A DNA stretch of 39,809 nt from Candidatus Saccharimonadota bacterium (GTDB taxonomy: Bacteria > Patescibacteriota > Saccharimonadia > Saccharimonadales > UBA10212): positions 1 through 39,809 of the forward strand of contig JAQGHE010000045.1 in the NCBI GenBank assembly GCA_028288985.1, in the 5' to 3' direction. Positions 15,256 to 24,058 of the stretch are shown piece by piece. Positions within the stretch are counted from its first letter, which is position 1. Each line of letters opens with the position of its first letter. The notes below the pieces were generated by a model. It did no database searches and was not told the DNA's origin. It was given only the letters and a program-made list of their open reading frames with translations. The position numbers and the translations under genes were made by a program.

Positions 15256-15867
15256 TTAAATGCCATCCGGATGAGGGAGCTCAAGTTCCAGCTGACCGAT
15301 ATTTATCCCCTCTGTTTCCTTAGCCCAGTTATTTGGAGACCTTAAGGTGCTCGTTCTGATGGGTGAAATAGCGAAGAACTGCTCAATCGTACGACCACCG
15401 GCGGGATTTGTGTGCCTAAACTTCCTAGTACCGCTTACTTCCACTACGTGGCTCACGACGTATGGGCCTATGGGGTCCTGCTCTCTCATTATCCGTTCTG
15501 AAATTTGTCGCTCATCACCCTCAAAGTCTTTCAAGACTTCGGCACCGAAGCAATCTACCCTCTCGATAACAAAACCGAAGGCTATGCCAGCGATAACATC
15601 TTCTCTCAGACGATACTTGGAGGTCTCTTCATCGTCTGGATCCGTTTCGAGTATTCTGTGGAGTCCGTTGATGATTACTGGCCTGCCTGCGTACACCTTG
15701 CCCACCTTCTCATTCAGGCTATCTATCAGTTGAGTTATTTCCTCATCGAGTAGATCGAAAGCCTTCTCATTCACATAGTTTTCTAGGTTGTGGGCAGCAG
15801 AAAAAAGTTGGTTTACCGCTTTTTCTCCGGCGGGAATTTCGGGCACATCTATATATCTCTCACCCAT
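15256..15867 (-). CDS. Unknown protein downstream of rpsI
   Basis: No family is recognised. From the ATG at 15867 it has 203 residues beginning MGERYIDVPEIPAGEKAVNQ. Alternatives are an ATG at 15882 and a TTG at 15903, only two bases after the rpsI stop. The product is soluble, acidic and mixed alpha/beta, with a helical first third (AHNLENYVNEKAFDLLDEEI) and a beta-rich remainder. A GATAAT sequence lies 7 nt before the chosen ATG, but read-through from rpsI is equally possible. It may be a lineage-specific gene. The start is uncertain; the reading frame is not. Confidence 0.7.
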   Translation of the reverse strand: MGERYIDVPEIPAGEKAVNQLFSAAHNLENYVNEKAFDLLDEEITQLIDSLNEKVGKVYAGRPVIINGLHRILETDPDDEETSKYRLREDVIAGIAFGFVIERVDCFGAEVLKDFEGDERQISERIMREQDPIGPYVVSHVVEVSGTRKFRHTNPAGGRTIEQFFAISPIRTSTLRSPNNWAKETEGINIGQLELELPHPDGI

Positions 15868-15905
15868 AGGAGCTATTATCATATTAATTTGATAGATAAA
15901 CAATA

Positions 15906-16307
15906 CTAGCGCTTGGTGAACTGGCGCTTTTTGCGGGCGCCGCGGAGGCCGAACTTCTTGCGTTCTTTTTCGCGAGGATCGCGGCCAAGCAAGTCGGCGC
16001 GCTTTAGAGTGCCACGGTAGTCCTCATTCAGTTCAATAAGAGCTTTGGATACGGCTAGGCGTATAGCGTCTACTTGACTGGCACTGCCACCACCGGCTAC
16101 TTTGGCGCTAATTGAGTAGTTGGTCGGGTCAAGCTCCAGCACGTTGAAGGGCTGCATCAGTTCGTGCAGTAGGTTCTTGCTTTCATCAAAGTAGGCGGGA
16201 GCCTTCTTTTCATTAATTACGAACTCGCCCTTCTTGTTGTATAGGCGGACTCGGGCGGTGGCGCTTTTACGGCGCCCCAGAGCATAAAAGTAAGTATCAG
16301 CGGCCAT
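15906..16307 (-). CDS. rpsI: Ribosomal protein S9
   Basis: The 133-residue protein has the S9 core (YFYALGRRKSATARVRLY) and the invariant C-terminal GLRGARKKRQFTKR tail that reaches toward the P-site tRNA anticodon. Its start overlaps the L13 stop by one base, the standard rplM-rpsI pair. Here the pair is attached to the end of the alpha operon. Confidence 0.98.
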   Translation of the reverse strand: MAADTYFYALGRRKSATARVRLYNKKGEFVINEKKAPAYFDESKNLLHELMQPFNVLELDPTNYSISAKVAGGGSASQVDAIRLAVSKALIELNEDYRGTLKRADLLGRDPREKERKKFGLRGARKKRQFTKR

Positions 16308-16756
16308 TATTTAGCACCTTTCTTCAGTGATAGAATTTCTGGTTGTTGAGCATTGTGGTTGTGATCGGCACCGCCGTATATCTTGAGGCGTTCCAGTCGG
16401 CCGTCGCGGAGCTTGTTGACTGGCAGCATGCCGCGGATGGCGTGACGCAGTGCTAGAGTGGAGTCTTTCTCCATAGTTTCACGCAGGGTGCGCTGATAAA
16501 TGCCGCCCGGGAAACCACTGTGGCGATAATAGATCTTTTTATCCATTTTGCCGCCGGTTACTACTGTGTCATCGGCATTGATGATGATAACGTAGTCGCC
16601 GCCGTCCATATGGCTAGTCAGGGTTGGTTTTCCCTTGCCAATCAGTAAACTGGCAGCTACAGTCGAAACGCGCCCCAAAGGAGCCTCTGTGGCGTCCAGA
16701 ATGTACCACTTGCGGGTGATATCGGCTTTTTTAATGCTGAATGTCTTCATTTTCAT
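16307..16756 (-). CDS. rplM: Ribosomal protein L13
   Basis: The 149-residue protein contains L13 signatures: WYILDATEAPLGRVSTVAAS, then GDYVIIINADD and the RHAIRGMLPVNKLRD region. It is an early-assembly 50S protein. Its ATG overlaps the L17 stop (TAATG). Met3 could also be the start (MKMK) but Met1 is used because of that overlap. Confidence 0.98.
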   Translation of the reverse strand: MKMKTFSIKKADITRKWYILDATEAPLGRVSTVAASLLIGKGKPTLTSHMDGGDYVIIINADDTVVTGGKMDKKIYYRHSGFPGGIYQRTLRETMEKDSTLALRHAIRGMLPVNKLRDGRLERLKIYGGADHNHNAQQPEILSLKKGAK

Positions 16757-17241
16757 TACTTTGTTACTCCTGCTGGTTTGCGTGCTCTTGGCTTGGCAGC
16801 CGGTTTAGCAGCTTTTGGCGCTTGCTTAGCAGGCACCTTCTTCTCAGTTTTAACTGTCTTAACTTCTTTAGCCTCGACTTTGAGGTCGTCAACGAAAGAT
16901 ATGGTTGCCAGCTGGGCTCCGTCTCCCCGGCGCAGAGTTCCGCGCTTTACGCTGAGGTGGCCGCTAGTTCGTCCGGCCAGTTTAGGGGCAATGTCGTCAA
17001 CCAGCTTGTGGGCGGCATCGAGGGTTTGCAGGCCGCTTATCACCTGGCGGCGATTGTGTAGACCGCCTTTTTTGGCTTTAGTTATCAGTTTCTCCAGATA
17101 GTTGCGGAGTTCTTTGGCTTTAGGCAAGGTGGTTTCTATGGATTCGCGCAGCACCAATGCTTCCGCCAGGCTCTTCATCAGAGCTTCTCGCTGGTCGGCT
17201 TCTCTGCCGAATTTTCTACCTTGATATCCGTGGCGGTGCAT
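16756..17241 (-). CDS. rplQ: Ribosomal protein L17 with Ala/Lys-rich tail
   Basis: Residues 1-115 match L17 (MHRHGYQGRKFGREADQREA, then LITKAKKGGLHNRRQV). About 40 residues of Lys/Ala/Pro-rich sequence follow (KQAPKAAKPAAKPRARKP), a disordered extension beyond the canonical 120-130 residues. It is 20 bases downstream of rpoA, as in the standard alpha operon. Confidence 0.97.
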   Translation of the reverse strand: MHRHGYQGRKFGREADQREALMKSLAEALVLRESIETTLPKAKELRNYLEKLITKAKKGGLHNRRQVISGLQTLDAAHKLVDDIAPKLAGRTSGHLSVKRGTLRRGDGAQLATISFVDDLKVEAKEVKTVKTEKKVPAKQAPKAAKPAAKPRARKPAGVTK

Positions 17242-17261
17242 TGTTTACTCCGATAGTTCCT

Positions 17262-18203
17262 TTATAGTTCCAGTTCAGCCATTTTTTCTTTAACTTCATC
17301 GAGTGCTTTGTTGCCAAAGCCCTTCAGATCGCGCAGCTCTGCCTCTGATAGCGATAGCAGGTCGCGGATAGTGTGGATGTCGTTGTTCACCAGAGCGTTT
17401 GTAGTCCGGGCGCTTAGATTCAGATCTTCGATGGAAGTCATCAGCTCTGCCGGTTCTTCGCCGTCCTCGCCTAATCCGGCATCTGAACTTCCCAGCGGAG
17501 AGGATACCTCAACACGGGTTTGGCCGGCCAATGCAGTGTACTGATTTACCAGTATGGCTGCAGCTTCTTCAAAAGCGTCCCTAGGAGTTATGGAGCCGTC
17601 TGTGTCGACAGTAAGCAGTAAGCGGTCCAGATCAGTCATTTGGCCGACACGGGTGTTCTCTACGCGGTAGCGTACCCGTACGACAGGTGTGAACAAAGTG
17701 TCCAGCATGATCATGTCGCTGATTTTGCGTCCGCCGCCCTGTTCGTCCAGCGCACGGTAACCGCGGCCGGTTTCAATTACTAATTCCAGAGTGATGTTGG
17801 CTTTATCGTCATCAACATGGGCGATAACGTGGTCAGGATTGACTATTTCTACGTCGGCGTTGGTCTGGATATCCTTAGCTTTGATGGGTCCTTTGCCTTT
17901 TTTAGTCAGTGTCAAAGTTTGTGGCTCGTCGCTATACACCTTAAAGCGGATGCCTTTGATGTTTAGCATTATGGCAACCACGTCCTCTTTGACGCCTTTT
18001 ACGGTAGTGAACTCGTGGCTGACACCGTTAATTCTAAACGCTGATACGGCGGCTCCGCCAATGCTTGATAAAAGAACTCTACGCAAGCTGTTGCCTAGCG
18101 TCATTCCGTAGCCTGGGTGCAAGGGCTCGATCACAAATGTAGCACTGGTCGGATTATGATCCGTTACAGTAGCTAGCCTGGGGGTGTGTATTAATTTACT
18201 CAT
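17262..18203 (-). CDS. rpoA: RNA polymerase alpha subunit
   Basis: The 313-residue protein has the N-terminal dimerisation domain (EPLHPGYGMTLGNSLRRVLL) and the C-terminal helix-hairpin-helix domain (IEDLNLSARTTNALVNNDIH, then LKGFGNKALDEV) that binds UP elements and activators. The length is close to the bacterial norm. Order rpsD-rpoA-rplQ is canonical. Confidence 0.98.
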   Translation of the reverse strand: MSKLIHTPRLATVTDHNPTSATFVIEPLHPGYGMTLGNSLRRVLLSSIGGAAVSAFRINGVSHEFTTVKGVKEDVVAIMLNIKGIRFKVYSDEPQTLTLTKKGKGPIKAKDIQTNADVEIVNPDHVIAHVDDDKANITLELVIETGRGYRALDEQGGGRKISDMIMLDTLFTPVVRVRYRVENTRVGQMTDLDRLLLTVDTDGSITPRDAFEEAAAILVNQYTALAGQTRVEVSSPLGSSDAGLGEDGEEPAELMTSIEDLNLSARTTNALVNNDIHTIRDLLSLSEAELRDLKGFGNKALDEVKEKMAELEL

Positions 18204-18221
18204 AATTATCCTCTCGTCTCC

Positions 18222-18839
18222 TTATCGCGAGTAGTATTCAACTATTAATTGCTCTTTGATATCAGGTTCAGCATCATCACGGGTGGGAACGCCAGTCACC
18301 TTAATGGAGACTTGCTTGCGACTGACTTTCAGCCAGGTTGGTGTAGCGGATGGCGCCGGACTGGTGTCGTCCAGGCGCTTGATGTAATCGGTACCTTTGG
18401 ACTTCTCGCGGATGACGATCTCATCACCTTCGTTGACTCTGATGGATGGGATGTCGACGCGCCGGCCGTTCAACATAAAGTGGCCGTGGCTTACCAATTG
18501 GCGGGCAGCCCGGCGGCTTGGGGCGAATCCGGCTCGGTAAACAGTGTTATCCATTCTTAGTTCCAGAAATTGGAGAAGAGTGGCACCGGACTGGCCGCGA
18601 GTGCGGGAAGCTTCCTTCATAAGGTTAGAGAACTGCTTCTCCAGCAAGCCATAAAGGCGCTTAACCTTCTGCTTCTCGCGCAGTTGGATCGAGTACTGAC
18701 TCGGCTTGTTGCGGTTAAAGGAAGAGGCGGACTGACCAGGCATGCTGGTGCGCTTCATAAGAGCCTTGTGGGCCTTGGGATGAAGAGCATAGCCTTCGCG
18801 GCGGCTCATCTTTACGATAGATTGGGTGTCTCTTGCCAT
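18222..18839 (-). CDS. rpsD: Ribosomal protein S4, cysteine-free form
   Basis: The 205-residue protein has the S4 fold with the RNA-binding S4 domain (RMDNTVYRAGFAPSRRAARQ, then LVSHGHFMLNGRRVDIPS). The N-terminal region where zinc-binding S4 carries four Cys has none (IVKMSRREG), so this is the zinc-independent form. S4 nucleates 30S assembly. It starts two bases after the rpsK stop. Confidence 0.98.
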   Translation of the reverse strand: MARDTQSIVKMSRREGYALHPKAHKALMKRTSMPGQSASSFNRNKPSQYSIQLREKQKVKRLYGLLEKQFSNLMKEASRTRGQSGATLLQFLELRMDNTVYRAGFAPSRRAARQLVSHGHFMLNGRRVDIPSIRVNEGDEIVIREKSKGTDYIKRLDDTSPAPSATPTWLKVSRKQVSIKVTGVPTRDDAEPDIKEQLIVEYYSR

Positions 18840-18841
18840 GA

Positions 18842-19285
18842 CTAGTTCCTCTTAGCCTTTCTGGGTCTTACGCCGCCGTGCGGTACCCCGGTTATGTCGC
18901 GTATGGACTCAATAGCTATTTTTTGATTGATAAGCGTTCTAACAGCGGCGTCGCGGCCCAGGCCTACGCCCTTAACGAATACGTCGGCTTTGGAAAGCCC
19001 ATAATTCTGCTTAGCGAGCGTAATGGCTTTTTCGGCGGCTACTTGAGCGGCATAGGCCGTGCCTTTTTTGGATCCTCTAAATCCGGAGCTGCCGGAGCTG
19101 GCGGCGGCCAGGGAGTTGCCCTTTTCGTCGGTAATAGTAACGATAGTGTTATTAAAGGTGGTCAGCACGTGAATGTGGCCGTAGCTGACGTTACGCTTAG
19201 CCTTGCGGCGCTTAGCGGGCGCAGGAGCTGCTGTTTCAGCGGCTTCTACTATTACATCTTCAGTTTTTACTTCTTCATCTGCCAT
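18842..19285 (-). CDS. rpsK: Ribosomal protein S11
   Basis: The 147-residue protein has an acidic/Ala-rich N-terminal extension of about 30 residues, then the S11 core: GHIHVLTTFNNTIVTITDEKG, SGSSGFRGSKKGTAYAAQ, and the C-terminal IRDITGVPHGGVRPRKAKRN. Binds the 30S platform. Located between rpsM and rpsD as usual. Confidence 0.98.
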   Translation of the reverse strand: MADEEVKTEDVIVEAAETAAPAPAKRRKAKRNVSYGHIHVLTTFNNTIVTITDEKGNSLAAASSGSSGFRGSKKGTAYAAQVAAEKAITLAKQNYGLSKADVFVKGVGLGRDAAVRTLINQKIAIESIRDITGVPHGGVRPRKAKRN

Positions 19286-19297
19286 AATTCAACCTTA

Positions 19298-19684
19298 TTA
19301 AGTCTTACTTGGTGCTTTCTTGGCGGTACCACCGACAGTTACTTTCTTGCCGCGACGTGTCCGGGCGTTAGTGCGGGTGCGCTGGCCGCGTACTGGCAGC
19401 TGAGCCTGGTGGCGCAAGCCTCGGTACGACTTGATATCGCGCAGGCGCTTGATGTTACCGGTTACAACTCGCTGCAGTTCGCCTTCGATGGTGTAATCAG
19501 CCGTAATGATGTCTTGGATGCGGGAGATTTCTGAATCGGTCAGATCTTTAACACGGACTGTGGGGTCAATCTTGGCTTGTTCAAGAATGTCGGCGCTGCT
19601 TTTGGGACCGATGCCATAAACATAGACAAGCGAATAGAGAACCTGCTTGTTATCCGGAATTGTTATACCTGAAATTCTGGCCAT
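19298..19684 (-). CDS. rpsM: Ribosomal protein S13
   Basis: The 128-residue protein shows S13 motifs: MARISGITIPDNKQVLYSL, then YGIGPKSSADIL and the basic tail region YRGLRHQAQLPVRGQRTRTN that contacts tRNA and the 30S head. A GGCAGGG sequence near the end of rpmJ serves as ribosome site. It follows rpmJ by six bases. Confidence 0.98.
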   Translation of the reverse strand: MARISGITIPDNKQVLYSLVYVYGIGPKSSADILEQAKIDPTVRVKDLTDSEISRIQDIITADYTIEGELQRVVTGNIKRLRDIKSYRGLRHQAQLPVRGQRTRTNARTRRGKKVTVGGTAKKAPSKT

Positions 19685-19690
19685 TAAACT

Positions 19691-19807
19691 CTAACCCTGC
19701 CTTTGCTTGTGCTTAGGCTTTAACTTATTAATAACGTAGACCCGGCCTTTACGGCGGACAATCTTATCATCAGGACTGATTTTCTTTACGCTGGCACGCA
19801 CTTTCAT
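19691..19807 (-). CDS. rpmJ: Ribosomal protein L36, zinc-free form
   Basis: A 38-residue protein, [20 protein letters not shown] continuing [18 protein letters not shown]. It aligns residue for residue with L36, but all zinc ligands (normally C-x2-C and a later Cys/His) are replaced, so it is the C-minus type. GAGAGGAT precedes the ATG by about 7 nt. Order infA-rpmJ-rpsM is canonical. Confidence 0.96.
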   Translation of the reverse strand: MKVRASVKKISPDDKIVRRKGRVYVINKLKPKHKQRQG

Positions 19808-19866
19808 GCGGATCATCCTCTCTTTAATGGTTGATGACACACTGCTCTCTTAGCGGATTTTATTCA

Positions 19867-20088
19867 CTAATTTTCGCGGTAAGTTATCCGACCCTTCGTC
19901 AGATCGTAAGGTGTCAATTCTACCTTAACGCGGTCTCCGGGCACGAGGCGTATGTAATGTTTACGCATCCTGCCGGCGACATGAGCTATGATTCGATGGC
20001 CGTTTTCCAATTCTACCCTGAACTGCGTACCTGGTAAGGCCTCTACGACCGTTCCGGTCAGTTCAATGACTTCCTTTTCTACTGCCAT
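19867..20088 (-). CDS. infA: Translation initiation factor IF-1
   Basis: The 73-residue OB-fold protein has the IF-1 signatures [20 protein letters not shown], then [20 protein letters not shown] and [20 protein letters not shown]. It binds the 30S A site during initiation. It directly follows secY without adk or map, and a promoter-like pair overlaps the secY end, giving a predicted leader of only about 9 nt. Confidence 0.97.
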   Translation of the reverse strand: MAVEKEVIELTGTVVEALPGTQFRVELENGHRIIAHVAGRMRKHYIRLVPGDRVKVELTPYDLTKGRITYREN

Positions 20089-20103
20089 AAATACAACCTG
20101 ATT

Positions 20104-20132
20104 AGTTTAACAAAATCTACAGGGGTTGTAAA
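20104..20132 (-). promoter_or_regulatory. Candidate promoter of infA and the alpha operon
   Basis: TTTACA (20127-20132), 17-nt spacer, TAAACT (20104-20109). Predicted initiation near 20097, about 9 nt before the infA ATG. It lies in the 49-base secY-infA gap. Confidence 0.55.
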
Positions 20133-20137
20133 GGGTT

Positions 20138-21673
20138 TCAAGCCGATTTATCTTTTCGCCGTGGCAAGCGAGGTCTAAAGCGTAGTAATTTTGCCCCGGT
20201 GCCAGGCACTGCACCCTCGTCATAAAAATAATCCGGCTGCTCATATTGGTCATAGGTGATCATCATGGCCCGCGATTCTATCTGTCGCAGTGTCTCAAGC
20301 GATACCGACACCAGGATAAGGATGCTGGTGCCGCCGATAGCCAGGTTTTGATTAAGCTTTACCTGGGCGATAATCGGTAAAATAGCCAGAAAGCCAAGAG
20401 CGATCGCCCCGAATAGCGTCAGCCGGTTTACGATTTTGCCCAGATACTTCTCTGTTTGCTTCCCGGACCGCACGTCGGCTATAAAGCCGCCCTGTTTCTG
20501 CAGATTTTCGGCTATCTCTTTAGAGTTGAAAGTCACGCTGGTGTAGAAGTATGTGAACACGAAAACCAGCAAGAAGTAAGTTAAGGGGTAAACCCAAGGC
20601 TTCCAGCCGCCCGCGGCGAAGGTAGCTGCCGAGGGGTTCGCGAACAACTGTGAAAGCTGCACGCCAAGGTGTTCCCAGTGGGTGTGGGTCGCCGTCAAGG
20701 CCGCACCCTTACCGTGAGTCAGCAATTGCCCCGCGAAGCTGGGCACGCTTAAGAAGGCGACCGCGAAGATGATGGGTATGACTCCGGCGGTAATAAGTTT
20801 GACGGGTAAAGTGGTTGTGACACCCCCGTAAGTACGGTTACCCTGGACGCGTTTGGCATAATTGACGGTCAGGCGCCTGGAAGCTTCATTGAGTTTTACC
20901 ACCGCCCAGGTTACAAAAACCGTAGCTAAAGCTATGATGCTAAACAGAATCAGCCCGTGACGACTGTAGCTTTTGTGTAGAAATACCAGTTTATCGGAGG
21001 CGGTGTTAACGGTGGCGCTCCAATGCGTGGAAGCCCACAACTCCGCGATCAGGGACGGCAACCGGCCGACGATGCCTACGGTAATAAGCAGTGAAATACC
21101 GTTTCCAACGCCCCTTTCGGTAACCAGTTCTCCCAGCCACATCAATATCATCGAGCCGCCGGTCAGGGTGGCGATCATCAGCGCCCACTGCCAGATAGAG
21201 GTGTGGGCGGTAATATCGCCGATTCCGCCGATACTCTGGGCTGTCTGACGAATCAAATAGATGGTGCCTACGGACTGAACGATAGCCAAAGGGAAGGTCA
21301 GCATGCGGGTGTATTGGTTGATCTTTTTGCGTCCGTATTCGCCTTCGTCTTTATGCATCTTCTCAAGGCGCGGAACGGCCTTGGTAAGCAGCTGCATGAT
21401 GATGGAGGCGTTGATGTACGGCCCCAGGCCAACCAGCATTATCGAGAAATTGGCCAGTGCCCCGCCCGAGAGAACGTTAAGAAAGCCCAGCAGGTTGCTG
21501 CTTTGGGTTTGAGTGAATAAGTTTTGCAGGACTTGCTTTAGGGTGTGGGGATCTGCCAGCGGCACGGGAACGTGCGCCAGGATGCGAAATACCAGCAGCA
21601 TACCAAGAACGGCCAGGATACGGTTGCGCATCTCTTTGTGGCCCAGTGATTTAAGAATTATCCCCCAGTTCAC
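20138..21673 (-). CDS. secY: Preprotein translocase subunit SecY
   Basis: The 511-residue, ten-helix membrane protein has SecY signatures: RILAVLGMLLVFRILAHVPV in helix 1, GLGPYINASIIMQLLTKAVP in helix 2 and a cytoplasmic RVQGNRTYGGV loop. With SecE it forms the translocon. It is longer than the usual 430-440 residues, with an enlarged periplasmic segment (residues about 325-365) and a basic C-terminal tail. The start is GTG at 21673 with an upstream GAGGGGAAGAG stretch. Confidence 0.97.
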   Translation of the reverse strand: MNWGIILKSLGHKEMRNRILAVLGMLLVFRILAHVPVPLADPHTLKQVLQNLFTQTQSSNLLGFLNVLSGGALANFSIMLVGLGPYINASIIMQLLTKAVPRLEKMHKDEGEYGRKKINQYTRMLTFPLAIVQSVGTIYLIRQTAQSIGGIGDITAHTSIWQWALMIATLTGGSMILMWLGELVTERGVGNGISLLITVGIVGRLPSLIAELWASTHWSATVNTASDKLVFLHKSYSRHGLILFSIIALATVFVTWAVVKLNEASRRLTVNYAKRVQGNRTYGGVTTTLPVKLITAGVIPIIFAVAFLSVPSFAGQLLTHGKGAALTATHTHWEHLGVQLSQLFANPSAATFAAGGWKPWVYPLTYFLLVFVFTYFYTSVTFNSKEIAENLQKQGGFIADVRSGKQTEKYLGKIVNRLTLFGAIALGFLAILPIIAQVKLNQNLAIGGTSILILVSVSLETLRQIESRAMMITYDQYEQPDYFYDEGAVPGTGAKLLRFRPRLPRRKDKSA

Positions 21674-21711
21674 TCTAGACTCTCTTCCCCTCTATATTTA
21701 TAACAAGTATA

Positions 21712-21732
21712 CCCCAGCCATTTTGGCCGGGG
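21712..21732. other. Hairpin in the rplO-secY gap
   Basis: CCCCAGCC and GGCCGGGG form an 8-bp stem (one G-U) around ATTTT. No T-tract follows on the minus strand, so full termination before secY is unlikely. It may tune secY expression or protect mRNA ends. TATACT and TATAAA sequences lie between it and secY. Confidence 0.5.
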
Positions 21733-21742
21733 AGTATTTTAA

Positions 21743-22210
21743 TTATTTCTTGTCGATCTTTTGGGCCGGGCGGGCTACTTGCTCGACCAGCTCAACTGCT
21801 CCGCCTAACTTTTCAACTAGCTCTATGGCTCCGGCGCTGGCAGCCTGGATCTTAACGGTCTTCTTACCTTTGAGTTCGCCCTTGCTTATCAGCTTCGCCT
21901 TAACGTACGGGCTGCTGATAAGACCGGCGTCCGCCAGGGCAAAGTTATCTATAACAGCCTTCTTAACAGCGTCTAGCTGGCCGGTATAAACTGCTTCAAT
22001 AACGGCCTTCTTGCTTTTAAAGCCTCGCAATTTAGGCAGCTGCATATACAGAGGTGTTTGGCCGCCGGCGAAACCTTGCTTCAGTGAGCTTTTGCGAGAG
22101 CCCTGGCCCTTGGTGCCGCGTCCGGCGGTTTTACCACGCCCGGCGCTAATGCCGCGGCCCACCCGCTTGTTATCCTTAGCCCGTCTGGTTTTAAGTTCGT
22201 TATATTTCAT
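21743..22210 (-). CDS. rplO: Ribosomal protein L15
   Basis: The 155-residue protein has the Gly/Arg-rich L15 N-terminus ([20 protein letters not shown], then [19 protein letters not shown]). It follows rpsE directly, overlapping by one base (TAATG). The L30 gene that normally lies between S5 and L15 is absent. Confidence 0.97.
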   Translation of the reverse strand: MKYNELKTRRAKDNKRVGRGISAGRGKTAGRGTKGQGSRKSSLKQGFAGGQTPLYMQLPKLRGFKSKKAVIEAVYTGQLDAVKKAVIDNFALADAGLISSPYVKAKLISKGELKGKKTVKIQAASAGAIELVEKLGGAVELVEQVARPAQKIDKK

Positions 22211-22749
22211 TATTTAGCCTCAACGGTATCTTTAACTTCTTTAGCGGTAGGCTTCCTGGCCGTTATCCATTTATTAGCCGGTATCATTTTGCCGAGCGCA
22301 GAAACAGAAGCATATGCCGTGTTGATTCGGTTGGTGGAACCCAGAGATTTGCTTAGGGCATTTTCGATCCCGGCAACTTCCAGGACGGTGCGTACAACGC
22401 CGCCGGCTATCAAACCGGTGCCTGGTGCGGCCGGCATAATCAATATTCTGGAACCGCCTACTTTTGCTTCTACTTCGTGCGTTAGCGTGGCGTGATACAT
22501 CGGTATTTTGATGAGGTTCTTCTTGGCTACATCCGTCGCTTTCATAACAGCCGCCTGAACATCGGCACCCTTACTGACGCCAACTCCTACACGGCCTTTG
22601 TGATCGCCCAGGACTATCAACGCCTGAAAACGGAATCTGCGGCCGCCTTTAACTACCCGGGCTACGCGGTTGACGTAGACTACCCGTTCGTCAAACTGCT
22701 TTTCTTCTTGGGGCGCTCCGCCCTGTCTTGGTCTACGTTGTTCAGCCAT
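22210..22749 (-). CDS. rpsE: Ribosomal protein S5
   Basis: The 179-residue protein has the S5 double-stranded-RNA-binding motif ([20 protein letters not shown], then [18 protein letters not shown]) and the C-terminal domain ([20 protein letters not shown]). It acts in decoding fidelity and mRNA entry. It overlaps both neighbours by one base. Confidence 0.98.
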   Translation of the reverse strand: MAEQRRPRQGGAPQEEKQFDERVVYVNRVARVVKGGRRFRFQALIVLGDHKGRVGVGVSKGADVQAAVMKATDVAKKNLIKIPMYHATLTHEVEAKVGGSRILIMPAAPGTGLIAGGVVRTVLEVAGIENALSKSLGSTNRINTAYASVSALGKMIPANKWITARKPTAKEVKDTVEAK

Positions 22750-23102
22750 TAGAATTCCAGTCCTCCTTCGCGGGCAGAGTCTGCCAACGCTTTAATGCGG
22801 CCATGATATTTGCGGCTGGAGCGATCCAGCACAACTTTAGCAACTTTGGCTTTCTTTGCTTTCTTGGCAATATCAGAGCCGACCCAGACTGCTTTTTCCG
22901 TCATTGTACCGGTTAGCTTTTGGCCGACAGTGGTGGCATAAGCCAGCGTCTTGCCGGTTTCGTCGTCGATAATCTGAGCAGTCACGTGCAGATTACTGAC
23001 GTGTACGGCTAGCCGTGGTCGCTCGCTGCTGCCGGTTACGGTGGCCCGTACCCGGTTAGCGCGACGCAGCTCGTTTGCCTTCTTTTTTACTAATCTACTC
23101 AT
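22749..23102 (-). CDS. rplR: Ribosomal protein L18
   Basis: The 117-residue protein matches L18, which binds 5S rRNA: RVRATVTGSSERPRLAVHVS near the N-terminus and the C-terminal DRSSRKYHGRIKALADSARE. It lies between rplF and rpsE, the normal order, with two bases between rplF and its start. Confidence 0.98.
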   Translation of the reverse strand: MSRLVKKKANELRRANRVRATVTGSSERPRLAVHVSNLHVTAQIIDDETGKTLAYATTVGQKLTGTMTEKAVWVGSDIAKKAKKAKVAKVVLDRSSRKYHGRIKALADSAREGGLEF

Positions 23103-23104
23103 TA

Positions 23105-23641
23105 TTATTCCTTACCACTCTTACCGCTCTTACGGAGAATGCGCTCATCAGCGTATTTAATACCTTTGCCCTTGTAAGGTTCCGGCTTCTTCAGGGCCCG
23201 GATTTCAGCGGCCACCTGGCCAACCTGCTGCTTATCTATGCCTGAAACGGTCAGGTTATTCTGTTCCGTAGCTACCTGTACGCCTTGGGGTACTTTATAT
23301 ATTACGTCGTGTGAAAATCCAAGGTTAAACTTCAAATCCGTACCTTGAGGGGCTACACGGTAACCGACGCCGTTGATCTCGAGCTTTTTCTCAAAACCCT
23401 TGCTGACGCCTATAACCATGTTATCGATAAGCGTTCTCATCAAGCCGTGACGGGCCCGGTTAGTGGCTTCGTCATTAATGCGGGTTACGATTACCTGGTT
23501 ATCCTGCAGGCTAACGTTAATCCCGGGCATGGTGAATTGCTTGAGGCTGCCCTTGCTGCCGTTAACGGTAATAAAATCATCATCGACAGCGACTGTCACG
23601 CCGCCTGGGATTTCAATTGGTAATTTTCCTATACGACTCAT
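23105..23641 (-). CDS. rplF: Ribosomal protein L6
   Basis: The 178-residue protein has MSRIGKLPIEIPGGVTVAVD at the N-terminus and the C-terminal L6 signature (ALKKPEPYKGKGIKYADERI). L6 sits at the factor-binding region of the 50S subunit. It begins one base after the rpsH stop. Confidence 0.98.
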   Translation of the reverse strand: MSRIGKLPIEIPGGVTVAVDDDFITVNGSKGSLKQFTMPGINVSLQDNQVIVTRINDEATNRARHGLMRTLIDNMVIGVSKGFEKKLEINGVGYRVAPQGTDLKFNLGFSHDVIYKVPQGVQVATEQNNLTVSGIDKQQVGQVAAEIRALKKPEPYKGKGIKYADERILRKSGKSGKE

Positions 23642-23642
23642 C

Positions 23643-24056
23643 TTAATAAACCTTACAGATTAATTCGCCGCCCAAGCGCTTAACTTTGGCTTCTTCGCCG
23701 GTCATCATACCTTTGCTGGTTGATACTACTACAATGCCGCGTCCGCGCTTAACCATCGGGATCTCTGCGGTTTTAACGTAGTGCCGACGCCCGGGCTTAC
23801 TGATGCGTGATATCTCGGTTATGGTGGCGCTGGTGCCTTCCAGATTGATAACAATCTGAAGCTGCTTGCGGCCGTCGGCGTCTTTACCGCTCTTGGCTTC
23901 GTTTAGAAAGCCGTTCTTGACTAAAATCTTAGCCAGAGTTTCCTTGACGCGCGAATGCGGCAGGCTTATCTCGGCCTTATTTACAGCGATAGCGTTGCGG
24001 ATACGGGTCAGCATGTCCGCTATCGGGTCAGTTGAAATTACGGTTACTCTTTTCAT
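23643..24056 (-). CDS. rpsH: Ribosomal protein S8
   Basis: The 137-residue protein has STDPIADMLTRIRNAIAVNK and the C-terminal S8 signature (GRGIVVVSTSKGMMTGEEAK). S8 binds the central domain of 16S rRNA. The frame opens at a TTG at 24065 inside rpsN. The ATG at 24056, two bases after the rpsN stop, is preferred because it gives the usual short N-terminus. Confidence 0.97.
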   Translation of the reverse strand: MKRVTVISTDPIADMLTRIRNAIAVNKAEISLPHSRVKETLAKILVKNGFLNEAKSGKDADGRKQLQIVINLEGTSATITEISRISKPGRRHYVKTAEIPMVKRGRGIVVVSTSKGMMTGEEAKVKRLGGELICKVY

Positions 24057-24058
24057 AT

